From Micrococcaceae bacterium Sec5.7 (GTDB lineage Bacteria; Actinomycetota; Actinomycetes; Actinomycetales; Micrococcaceae), in the NCBI GenBank assembly GCA_039636785.1, contig CP144169.1:806001-870000 (forward strand): a stretch of 64,000 bases of DNA, given 5' to 3'. This document shows, piece after piece, positions 45,300 through 53,601 of this stretch (its first letter is position 1; the number at the start of each line of letters is the position of its first letter). The position numbers were made by a program, and so were the translations under genes. The notes beneath the pieces were generated by a model. The model had not been told where the DNA came from. It ran no database searches and saw only the letters and a program-made list of their open reading frames with translations.

Positions 45300-45971
45300 A
45301 TGGACGAAGAAGCAAAACCACGCGTACTTCTGATTGAAGATGACGATCAGCTCGGGCCGCTGACAGTCCAGCTGCTCGGCGGCGAGTTCAATGTCACCCT
45401 GGCCACAGACGGGCAGCAGGGCCTCCATCTGGGCCTGACCGGGGACTGGGATGTGCTGGTAATTGATCGGGGACTGCCCCTCCTGGACGGGGCCTCCCTG
45501 ATCGCGGCGCTGCGCAGGAAGCAGGTTTCCACGCCCGTACTGATCCTGACCGCCCTCGGAGCCGTCCAGGACAAAATCGACGGACTCGATGCCGGAGCCA
45601 ACGACTACATGGTCAAACCCTTCGACGCCGACGAGCTGGCAGCCCGGCTGCGTGCCCTGACCCGCACCTATGACAGCCCCCGGACCATGCTGCCGCTGGG
45701 CTCCTGGGATTTCGACCCGTCAGGTCGGATCATGTCGTCAGCCTACGGGGCCCGGGTGGTTCTCTCACCCCGCGAGTCCGGGCTGCTTGAACTCCTGGCA
45801 CGAAACCCCGGCCGGGTCTTTTCCCGTCCCGAACTCCTCACCGCCGTGTTTGAGGGCACGGACGGCCCGTCGGTGGTCGATACCTACGTCCATTACCTGC
45901 GCAAAAAGGTCGGAAAATCCGTCATCCTCACCATCCATGGAGCCGGCTACCGGATCGGAGAACCGCAATGA
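45300..45971 (+). CDS. OmpR-family response regulator
   Basis: A 223-residue regulator. The receiver domain has LLIEDDDQL, phospho-acceptor Asp56 in LVIDRGLPLLDG and Lys in MVKPFDADEL. The winged-helix output domain carries VVLSPRESGLLELLARNPGRVFS and VVDTYVHYLRKKVG. The ATG at 45300 is used. The stop overlaps the kinase start by four bases. It resembles QseB/TctD-type regulators; the target is probably the adjacent PAP2 gene, by inference. Confidence 0.92.
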   Translation: MDEEAKPRVLLIEDDDQLGPLTVQLLGGEFNVTLATDGQQGLHLGLTGDWDVLVIDRGLPLLDGASLIAALRRKQVSTPVLILTALGAVQDKIDGLDAGANDYMVKPFDADELAARLRALTRTYDSPRTMLPLGSWDFDPSGRIMSSAYGARVVLSPRESGLLELLARNPGRVFSRPELLTAVFEGTDGPSVVDTYVHYLRKKVGKSVILTIHGAGYRIGEPQ

Positions 45972-46975
45972 AACCCACGGATGCCGATCAACTCATCCTC
46001 CGGGCAGCGTCCCGCAGGGTCAGTATCCAGATCGCTGCGGCCTGCGCGGCACTGGTTGCCGTTGTCATCGCCGCGTCGTTCCTGTTTGTCCTCAGGCGCT
46101 CACAACCAGGGGAAATCCTTGAACACGCCGCCCAGCCCGGCCGGATCTACATCGACAGCAGCGACTTGCTTCTGGCCCTGATCGGCGGCGGCATCGTGGG
46201 CATCATCCTTGCCGCAGCCGTCGGCCTCATCAGTGCCCGCCGCGCCGTCCGACCGCTCGGAGAGGCCCTGGCCGCGCAGCGGCGATTCGTCCAGGACGCC
46301 AGCCACGAGCTCCGCACGCCCCTGGCCGTCCTCGACTCACGACTTCAGCTGGCGAACCGGCAAACAACACCCGGCACCCCGATCTCGGACACAGTCGCCC
46401 AGCTCCGAAAAGACGCCGCCGCGCTCACACGGACAGTCAACGACCTGCTGCTGACGGCAACATCCGAGACCACACGACGCCCGGCGGAGATAGTTGATGC
46501 CGCTGAGCTGATTGCCGAAACGGTCCGGGAGATGACGCCTTTGGCCGACGAAGCCGGTGTCGGGCTGACCGTGAAGAGCCTCAGCGCCGCGTGGGTTGAT
46601 CTGCCGGCCCACACGCTGCGCCGGGTGATCTATGCACTGGTGGATAATTCCCTGGCCCACGCCGGCACCGGCGGGGATATCGCCGTGACCGTCACCGCCA
46701 CCGGCGGCAAAGTCCGGATCAGCGTCGCCGATAACGGCTCCGGCATCACCGGAATTGAGCCATCAAGGATCTTTGACCGCTTCGCCCACGGCCACCCCAC
46801 CGGTGAAGGAACACAACAGCGAAGCCACGGAATAGGCCTCTCCCTGGTCAGGGAAGCAGCCGCCAGCCGGGGAGGAGACGCCCGGGTGACCAGCACCGGC
46901 CCGCACGGAACCATCATCACCGTCACACTCCCCGAACGCCGCCGGCAGAGCACCGGCGTGCCTACGGAAGAGTGA
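45968..46975 (+). CDS. Sensor histidine kinase
   Basis: A 335-residue kinase with two membrane helices (about residues 22-42 and 68-90) enclosing a short, roughly 25-residue outer loop. HisKA has FVQDASHELRTPLAVLD with the phosphorylated His, and HATPase_c has LVDNSLAHA, DNGSGI, FDRFAHG and HGIGLSLV. A very short sensor loop suggests it senses an event within the membrane, such as lipid intermediates or antibiotics acting there. It is coupled to the response regulator by a 4-base overlap. Confidence 0.9.
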   Translation: MKPTDADQLILRAASRRVSIQIAAACAALVAVVIAASFLFVLRRSQPGEILEHAAQPGRIYIDSSDLLLALIGGGIVGIILAAAVGLISARRAVRPLGEALAAQRRFVQDASHELRTPLAVLDSRLQLANRQTTPGTPISDTVAQLRKDAAALTRTVNDLLLTATSETTRRPAEIVDAAELIAETVREMTPLADEAGVGLTVKSLSAAWVDLPAHTLRRVIYALVDNSLAHAGTGGDIAVTVTATGGKVRISVADNGSGITGIEPSRIFDRFAHGHPTGEGTQQRSHGIGLSLVREAAASRGGDARVTSTGPHGTIITVTLPERRRQSTGVPTEE

Positions 46976-47290
46976 CTGCGTAGACCTGTGCGGCGTAACC
47001 ATCCAGTGCCCTGGAACACCCGACCAGATGCCCGGCAGCAGTTTCCGCCTCGGGAATGCCTCGTCGAATTTCTGCATGGTCTTGGTCCAACCGAAACAAT
47101 CATTCAACTGAATAAACAACGGTTTCTCCCCTAGTTTTCAAGGTTTTTGCACATCTTCGGCGTTAATTTACCTCCAGGGACCTGTCGTACCCCGCCTAGG
47201 CGGAGCGGGCGCCGCAGACTTCCAGCGCTACAACTACGACCACACCGGGCGGCGCGCCGGCCAGCAAAAACTGCACCGGAGGCTTCACGG
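46976..47290. other. Intergenic and degenerate leader of the deacetylase remnant
   Basis: No gene is supported. Short frames here read as Pro/Arg-rich noise. Codon bias only becomes protein-like at about 47290. Confidence 0.4.
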
Positions 47291-47990
47291 CAACAGCCCT
47301 ACGCCGATACCGGCACCGGAGAAGTCCACAGCGCCACGGACCTGCTGCGGCCCGAAGCCCTCCCGGGAATTCATGCCATAGTCGCTGAAGCGGCGGACGA
47401 TAGAGCTTTGCCATCGCCCGACGGCGCGGCCCTGCCGGATGTGCTCCTGGACTCCCAGGGGGCACTCACGGTCACCACGGCCACGCCCGGGATCCAACAC
47501 CGCCCGGCCCAAGCGGTCACGGTCACCATCGGGACGCGCGAGGCCCGGAGTGCGTTCAGCGACTTCGACCGAAATGTCTTGAGCCAGGTTCGCTCCCAGG
47601 CCCCCGTGGCCGCGCCGCCCGCTACGGCCCCGGGGCTGAGGCACGTCAAATGCGATCTGGTCCCTTGCGCTGCCCTGACCTACGACGACGGGCCGGACTC
47701 AGAACGACCCCGCAACTGCTGTCCATCCTGGAAGAGAAGAACGCGGCGGCGACCTTCTTCATGCAGGGCATCAACACCTCCGCCAACCCCGGCATCGCCA
47801 AACAAGTCACCGATGCCGGCCACACGGTCGGCAACCACACCTTCAGCCACCCCTACCTGACCAGGCTGTCCCCCGCCGGAGTCAGGAATGAAATCGACCG
47901 GGCCGGCGCCGCGATCAGGGCCGCAACCGGTACGGCGCCGACATTCATGCGCCCGCCCTACGGGGCAGCAACCCCGGTCCTGTTTTCTGG
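47290..47990 (+). pseudogene. Secreted polysaccharide deacetylase (NodB type), broken
   Basis: One frame encodes a linker and the first NodB motif (KCDLVPCAALTYDDGPDS), up to about 47700. The next frame continues with RTTPQLLSILEEKNAAATFFMQG, the metal-binding motif VGNHTFSHPYLT and RPPYGAA. Right after that the similarity stops, with only a short unrelated tail to a stop at 48006. So there is a frameshift near 47700, a lost 3' end and probably a lost 5' end. The family removes N- or O-acetyl groups from cell-wall glycans. Confidence 0.85.
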
Positions 47991-48168
47991 ACGTCCAATA
48001 GTTTAGCTGTCCCAGTGAGCGTTCCGCTGACGGACGGATACTCCCGAGCAACCCTATATCCGCTTGGCAAGGGATGTTGAGGCCGGGGGGACGCCGAAAC
48101 CGCCAACTCATCCTGCGAATTCACCGCCAGAATCGGCTAACAGTCACACCAGGGGCCTGAGTGCGGGT

Positions 48169-49152
48169 CTACATCACCAGCAGAATCTTGCCCACGTGAT
48201 CGCCGGAGTCAAAATACTTATGGGCGGCCCGGACCTGATCCAGCGGGAATGTCCTGGCTACCAGGGGCCTGATCCGGCCATCGGCAATCAACGGCCACAC
48301 GGCCTCACGGACGGCGTTCATGATCACGCCCTTTTCCTCGACAGTCCGCGGGCGCAACGCGGTTGCAACGACCACGGCCCGCTTCCGCAGCAACGCGCCA
48401 AGGTCCAGCTCACCCTTGGTGCCGCCCTGGAGTCCGATGACCACGAGCCGCCCGTATTCATTGAGCGCATCAACGTTCTGCTGAAGGTATTTGGCACCCA
48501 CAACGTCCAGGATCACGTCCGCGCCGCGGCCCTCATTCTGTGCACGCAGACTTTCCGGAAAGTCCTCCTCGGCATAGTTGATGGCAATGTCCGCGCCGAG
48601 GTAGGCCTTGGCAGTGTTGACCTTTTCCGCTGTGCCTGCCGTGGTGGCCACCTTGGCGCCGAACGCCTTGGCCAGCTGGATTGCCATGGTGCCGATTCCG
48701 CCGGTGGCTCCATGGATCAGGACGGTTTCGCCGGCCTGCAGCTGCGCCGTCATGATGAGGTTTGAATAGACCGTTGCGGCCACCTCGGGCAACGACGCAG
48801 CGGAAACCAGATCCACGCCGTCGGGAATTCTCAGCACCTGATCTGCCGGGACGGCCACCTGCTGCGCGTAGCCGCCACCCGCGAGCAGTGCCACCACCTT
48901 GTCGCCCACGGAGAACGGCTTGGACACCCCCGGGCCGAACCCTGCAATTCGGCCAGAAACCTCCAGCCCCGGCACTTCGGATACACCAGCCGGCGGCGGA
49001 TAGAAGCCCTTCCGCTGCTGGACATCTGCCCGGTTGAGTCCGGCCGCCACGACGTCGATCAGCACCTCGCCGTCGCCCGGCACCGGAGCCGGGACCTCCC
49101 GGATTTCCAGCACTTCCGGCCCGCCGGCCTCTGAAATGTAGACGGCTTTCAT
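48169..49152 (-). CDS. NAD(P)H quinone oxidoreductase, zinc-less MDR family
   Basis: A 327-residue medium-chain dehydrogenase/reductase of the PIG3/QOR type. The N-terminal domain has AAGLNRADVQQRKGFYPPP and the family text EVPGLEVSGR. The Rossmann cofactor motif is IHGATGGIGTMAIQLAKAFG, and FPLDQVRAAHKYFDSGDHVGKI forms the end. Structural and catalytic zinc Cys are absent. The ATG at 49152 has GGGAG six bases upstream. It probably reduces quinones or activated alkenes with NADPH. Confidence 0.92.
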   Translation of the reverse strand: MKAVYISEAGGPEVLEIREVPAPVPGDGEVLIDVVAAGLNRADVQQRKGFYPPPAGVSEVPGLEVSGRIAGFGPGVSKPFSVGDKVVALLAGGGYAQQVAVPADQVLRIPDGVDLVSAASLPEVAATVYSNLIMTAQLQAGETVLIHGATGGIGTMAIQLAKAFGAKVATTAGTAEKVNTAKAYLGADIAINYAEEDFPESLRAQNEGRGADVILDVVGAKYLQQNVDALNEYGRLVVIGLQGGTKGELDLGALLRKRAVVVATALRPRTVEEKGVIMNAVREAVWPLIADGRIRPLVARTFPLDQVRAAHKYFDSGDHVGKILLVM

Positions 49153-49265
49153 GGAGAACTCCCGTTTTCTAGCTGATTCCTGCCCCAAAGCTATTGTGCA
49201 GTAACGGCAACCGCCAGACCCCGGTTTTTGTTGCAGCCAACTGCCTATGAAACACTACTCGTTAG

Positions 49266-49353
49266 GGAAGGTTGTCCGAGCGGCCGAAGGAGCTGGTCTT
49301 GAAAACCAGTGTGCGGTAACCCCGTACCAAGAGTTCGAATCTCTTACCTTCCG
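49266..49353 (+). tRNA. tRNA-Ser (anticodon TGA)
   Basis: An 88-nt class II tRNA. The acceptor stem is GGAAGGT with ACCTTCC plus G. The anticodon stem CTGGT/ACCAG has loop CTTGAAA, giving TGA (reads TCA). A long variable arm (GTGCGGTAACCCCGTACC) and T-arm AAGAG-TTCGAAT-CTCTT are present. CCA is not encoded. Confidence 0.96.
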
Positions 49354-49358
49354 CGAAA

Positions 49359-49397
49359 GAACCCCGGTTCGCCAGCATGGCTGGTGACCCGGGGTTC
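49359..49397 (+). terminator. Terminator after tRNA-Ser(TGA)
   Basis: GAACCCCGG (49359-49367) pairs with CCGGGGTTC (49389-49397), with an inner GCCAG/CTGG stem. Confidence 0.75.
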
Positions 49398-49546
49398 GTC
49401 GTTTCTGCGGACCTTGGCATTTCCGTCTGCATCCCGACGGACAAAAGCATTGAAAGTGTCAGAGCCGGGGCATAGTGTCATTCGTGTCTCCACCGCCCAC
49501 ACAAATCTGTGGACACGAGCCACAGACCAAACCAGGAGCTCACACA

Positions 49547-50353
49547 ATGCCTACCCCTGACATCACACCCGGCGCACCCTGTTGGATTGACCTGATGACC
49601 TCGGACGCCGTCAAAGCCAAGCAGTTCTACGGCGAACTCTTCGGCTGGACCTTCGAGACCGGCGACCAGGAGAAATACGGCGGCTACATCTCCGCGTCCA
49701 AGGACGGCAAGTCCGTGGCCGGGATCATGCAGAAGCCGGAAGACCAGGCATCCATGCCGGACATCTGGTCGACGTACCTGCGCACAGACGACGCCGCCGC
49801 GACTGCCGCCGCAGTGACAGCCAACGGCGGCCAGATTTACATGGAGCCGATGGACGTCCCTGAACAGGGCCATATGGCGATGTTCGGCGATGCTACCGGG
49901 GCCGCAATCGGCGTCTGGCAGCCCCGCGAAATGAAGGGCTACCAGATTGTCGCGGAACCCGGGACCCCGGCGTGGCACGAGCTCCACGCCAAGGACTACG
50001 ACGCTGCGGTGAAGTTCTATCAGGATGTATTCGGGTGGGACACGGACGTCATGAGCGACACCCCGGAGTTCCGGTACACCACCCTAGGCGCGGGCGACGC
50101 AGCCAAAGCCGGCATCCTGGACGCGTCTGCGTTTCTTCCTGCCGAGATCCCCTCCAACTGGCAGATCTACTTCGCCGTCGAGAACACCGACCAGTCCATC
50201 GAGAAGGCAGTCGGTATGGGCGCGACTGTCGTGCAGCCTGCAGAGGACAGCCCCTTCGGTCGGCTGGCCACGCTGACTGATCCCACTGGTGCCACGTTCA
50301 AGGTGGTCGAGGACCTGGGGCAGGGCGGACAAGAGCAGGGCGCGAAAGCCTGA
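49547..50353 (+). CDS. VOC-family protein with two glyoxalase-like domains
   Basis: A 268-residue protein made of two vicinal-oxygen-chelate domains. Domain 1 (about 1-130) has PCWIDLMTSDAVKAKQFYGELFGW, and domain 2 (about 135-258) has PAWHELHAKDYDAAVKFYQDVFGW and FGRLATLTDPTGATFKVV. Such two-domain proteins are common in actinobacteria (CFP30B-like, hydroxylase-annotated) but rarely characterised. The ATG at 49547 has AGGAG upstream, and a very strong terminator follows. Confidence 0.88.
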   Translation: MPTPDITPGAPCWIDLMTSDAVKAKQFYGELFGWTFETGDQEKYGGYISASKDGKSVAGIMQKPEDQASMPDIWSTYLRTDDAAATAAAVTANGGQIYMEPMDVPEQGHMAMFGDATGAAIGVWQPREMKGYQIVAEPGTPAWHELHAKDYDAAVKFYQDVFGWDTDVMSDTPEFRYTTLGAGDAAKAGILDASAFLPAEIPSNWQIYFAVENTDQSIEKAVGMGATVVQPAEDSPFGRLATLTDPTGATFKVVEDLGQGGQEQGAKA

Positions 50354-50390
50354 GCTCAGCGCTATTTCGCGCAGGTAATTGTCATACAAA

Positions 50391-50434
50391 ATACCGGCCG
50401 GCAGCTTCAATTGAAGCTACCGGCCGGTATTCTT
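50391..50434 (+). terminator. Strong terminator after the VOC gene
   Basis: ATACCGGCCGG (50391-50401) and CCGGCCGGTAT (50420-50430) enclose AGCTTC-AATT-GAAGCT, giving about 17 pairs, then TCTTT. It also isolates the 5'-nucleotidase remnant from upstream transcription. Confidence 0.92.
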
Positions 50435-50534
50435 TGGTGATGGTCAGCATCTGGGGTGGCTGTCCGGAAAACAAGCACTACTGACAGCGACCAGGCCAAG
50501 GGGGCCCCGGGCCGGAGGCGGCATATTCTGCCGG

Positions 50535-51523
50535 GGAACGTCCACCGATGCAACCTGGTGGCCGACTCGCTCGTGGAAACGCTTAAGTCCGCCGGGCTCG
50601 GAGCCGCTGAAATCGGCGTCGTCAACCCCGGTGGACTCCGCAACGAGCTCTACTACGCACCGGACGGCACCATCACGTACGCAGAGGCAAACTCGGTCCT
50701 GCCGTTTGTGAACAATCTGTGGGCCACCTCTCTGACGGGCGCACAGTTCAAGACCCTCCTTGAGCAGCAGTGGCAGACCAACCCGGACGGCACGGTACCC
50801 AGCCGTGCCTACCAGCAGCTGGGACTGTCGAAGAACGTGAACTACACCTACGACACCGCCCGCGCCGCAGGTGACCGCATCACGTCCATCCGGGTAAACA
50901 GTGCGCTGATTGATCCGGCCAAGTCCTACCGGATCGGCACGCTCAGCTTCCTGGCCACGGGTGGCGACAATTTCCGGATCTTCAAGGAGGGTGCCTATAC
51001 CAAGGACTCCGGCCTCGTGGACCGCGATGCCTGGATCAAGTACCTGCAGGACCACACTACGGTCACACCGGATTTCGCCCGCCGCACCGTTGCCGTTGTG
51101 AACACCACAGCGGCCTCGGTCAAGGGCGGGCAGGCCATCACCCTGGCCGTTTCCAAGCTGGACCTCACCTCGCTGGGCAGCCCGGTCAACAAGTCACTCA
51201 CCGCAGTGTTCACCGATTCCAAGGGCGTTGTCACCTGGCTGGGGACGGTGCCGGTTTCCGCCGGTGCTGCCTCGGCGGACCTGAAGGTTCCGGCCGGAGC
51301 TGCCGAAGGGGCCGGCACCTTGGTCCTGACGGCCGCCGAATCCGGAACCGTGGTCAAGGCCGATGTGACAGTGGCCGCCAGCGGCCCCGTCCCGCCGGTC
51401 TGCAGCGGCCCCGTCCCGCCGGTCTGCACCGCGCCCGTTCCGCCGACCAAGTGGTACGACGTTGTTGGATGGATCAAGTACGCCATCGCCCGGGCCAGGT
51501 ACCAGCAGTGCTTGCGCGGCTAG
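50535..51523 (+). pseudogene. Secreted 5'-nucleotidase/metallophosphatase, C-terminal remnant
   Basis: Only the UshA-type C-terminal nucleotide-binding domain survives: NLVADSLVETLKSAGLGAA, VNPGGLRNELYY, LPFVNNLWATSLTG and FLATGGDNF. An Ig-like domain and a Pro/Val/Cys repeat tail (GPVPPVC) follow. The metallophosphatase half is gone. The start of the remnant (RGTSTD before NLVADS) is one base out of frame, near 50551. It follows a terminator with no evident promoter, so it is presumably silent. The usual role is to release phosphate from extracellular nucleotides. Confidence 0.85.
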
Positions 51524-51544
51524 TCATTTAGCCCGACAGCCAGG

Positions 51545-53527
51545 CTATCCGTTGAGACCCAGGATGTGCCGGGCGATTTCGTCGGCGTCGCGAAGGGTGC
51601 GCTGGCCGCTCGCATACACGGGCCCGTGCTGCTGCGCGGCCTCGGCTGCAATCGCGGTGCCCCACTGGGTTGCTGACAGCTGGAGGCCCAGCACATACAG
51701 ACCGTCAGTCACGGCGCCGTTCGCACCCACAGGCCGGTACGGGTGCGGGCTGACGTCCAGGCCCGTCGTCTGCACGGGCGAGCCCTCCGCCGTCATCATG
51801 AGCCGGGGCCGTGCCAGCCCGTCAGCGAGGAGCTGCTCCAGAAGCGGCGATTCATTGACGGCAACGCGGTTGGCGGGGGCCAGTGCCTCGATCATGGTCC
51901 TGGCCTCTACGGGGCCGCCCTGCACCCACGGCGAGACCGCAGTGAACGTCCCGGCTTTGCGGTCCAGCCCGAACTTGGGATCCGGTCCCACGAAACGTAC
52001 GATCCCGGCATGGGCCAGGGCCGCGAGCTGCTCGGCGCGGAGAGCAGGCGGCCCGCTGGCCAGCCCTTCCACAAAGGATTCGAACCAGCCCCGGAGCCCG
52101 GCCACCCAGGATTCATCGGTGATGCCGCCGTCGGCCACTGCCGACTTGAGGACGGCACGCCCGTGATGGAGGGCTCCGATTGCCATCTTGACGGGGTCGT
52201 CCTCGCCAAGGGCTGAGCGGCGGGCATCGTCGAGCAGATAATCCACGACGGCGGCGTCCAGTTCCGCACGGGAGGCAAAGGAGCGCTTGGCCAAAGGAGC
52301 CGCCAGGCCCGGAAGGTCCAGCCAGTGGAGGGGAGGGACATGGATGGCGATCACGGCGTCTACGGCCGCCTCCCACTTCTCGGCCGCGTGGGCGTGCGGA
52401 TGGAGCGCGTCCTCAAGGGCTTCCAGAAACTCCGCCGGTTCGGTGACCGCGTCCGGCTGCGAGCGCACCAGCGTTGAATAGTAGGCCCACAGGGCGTCGC
52501 GGTGCAGCAGGGGCCACAGATCATGGTCAAACCCTGGGCGGATCCCGGCAGCCACGAAACGGACCACGGCTGCCTCCGTGAAGTAGCGCAGTGTTACGGA
52601 AACGGGGTAATAGCCGGCGAGAGTGGCCTTGGCCCGGTAGGGCGTTCCGCGCCGCGAGGCCGCAATAATCAGCGGCTCCTGACCGGAAGGCAGGTACTCG
52701 AGCGTGGACCGGCCGTTCCCGGCACGGCTGCCACCCGCACCTGCGCCGCCGTCCACGAATTTGCCGCCTCGGCCCTCCGTGAGCTGGCCCATCACGTCGA
52801 AGAAGTTCAGCCCCATGCCGCGGACCAACACCGGTTGGCCGGCAGGGACGCTGGACCAGTCGACGTCGGCGGGTGCTGCAGGCGGCAGATACTGCAACCC
52901 AAGCCGGCTGGCGGCATCCTTCAGCTCGCGCTGCTCCGCATTGAGCCGGGACTCCAAATGGCCAAGCGCCAGCACCACGGAACCGACCGTGAGGGCTCCG
53001 CCGCCCGCGAGGTCGACGTCGAACATTCCGTTTCCGGAGCGGCGCACGGCGGTGGCGGACGCTTTATGGAAAACAACGGTCACGCCGTCGGGCAGCTGTG
53101 CCAGCAGCTCGTCCAGAGTGGAGCGGAGATACCTGCCGTAGAGTGCGCGGCTGGGAAAGCCGCGCGACCCGAGGCCTGCAAGTTCCGCGCGTTCATCGAC
53201 GGTCAGCGAGGGCAGCGGGTCCTGTTGCTGCCGGGCACGCCATTGATCGAACGTGGCGCCGGCAATCGGAGCGGCCAGGCGGGGGTCTTCAGGAATAAGC
53301 GTGGGATAGAACGACTGTGTGTTCATGAGGTACAGCCGGGACTGCGCTGGCTGCCAGACATGCCCCGGGCCGGCGGGATAGGGATCAATCACGTCGATGT
53401 GGAGAGGCCCGGATGTGGCTCCTGATGACGCGGCGGAGGCCTGGTTAGCGAGCAGTCGCTCCAGCACGCTGGTACCCCGGGGGCCGGCACCTATCAGCGC
53501 TGTCCGGATGCCTTGCGATGTGCCCAC
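51545..53527 (-). CDS. FAD/NAD(P)-binding protein (PF13454-like)
   Basis: A 660-residue protein. A Rossmann FAD motif TALIGAGPRGTSVLERLL lies at the N-terminus, followed by HVWQPAQSRLYLMNTQ. A second nucleotide-binding stretch is QPVLVRGMGLNFFDVM near residue 240. The layout matches the 'FAD-NAD(P)-binding' domain of proteins related to HpyO/N-hydroxylating oxidoreductases, usually of unknown substrate. The GTG at 53527 starts the family-like part; longer upstream frames read as noise. It is divergent from the peptidase gene with a 74-bp gap. Confidence 0.8.
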   Translation of the reverse strand: MGTSQGIRTALIGAGPRGTSVLERLLANQASAASSGATSGPLHIDVIDPYPAGPGHVWQPAQSRLYLMNTQSFYPTLIPEDPRLAAPIAGATFDQWRARQQQDPLPSLTVDERAELAGLGSRGFPSRALYGRYLRSTLDELLAQLPDGVTVVFHKASATAVRRSGNGMFDVDLAGGGALTVGSVVLALGHLESRLNAEQRELKDAASRLGLQYLPPAAPADVDWSSVPAGQPVLVRGMGLNFFDVMGQLTEGRGGKFVDGGAGAGGSRAGNGRSTLEYLPSGQEPLIIAASRRGTPYRAKATLAGYYPVSVTLRYFTEAAVVRFVAAGIRPGFDHDLWPLLHRDALWAYYSTLVRSQPDAVTEPAEFLEALEDALHPHAHAAEKWEAAVDAVIAIHVPPLHWLDLPGLAAPLAKRSFASRAELDAAVVDYLLDDARRSALGEDDPVKMAIGALHHGRAVLKSAVADGGITDESWVAGLRGWFESFVEGLASGPPALRAEQLAALAHAGIVRFVGPDPKFGLDRKAGTFTAVSPWVQGGPVEARTMIEALAPANRVAVNESPLLEQLLADGLARPRLMMTAEGSPVQTTGLDVSPHPYRPVGANGAVTDGLYVLGLQLSATQWGTAIAAEAAQQHGPVYASGQRTLRDADEIARHILGLNG

Positions 53528-53601
53528 GACATCCAGCGTATCCGCAAGTGACTTGCTCTCTTGACTTGCGGGCAACGCGCTGATGTTGCTTGGATGGGGC
53601 C

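Noticed and set aside
51380-51450. Possible repeat array in the 5'-nucleotidase tail
   Set aside because: Only two or three copies of a GPVPPVC-coding unit; a protein tail, not a CRISPR or tandem array.
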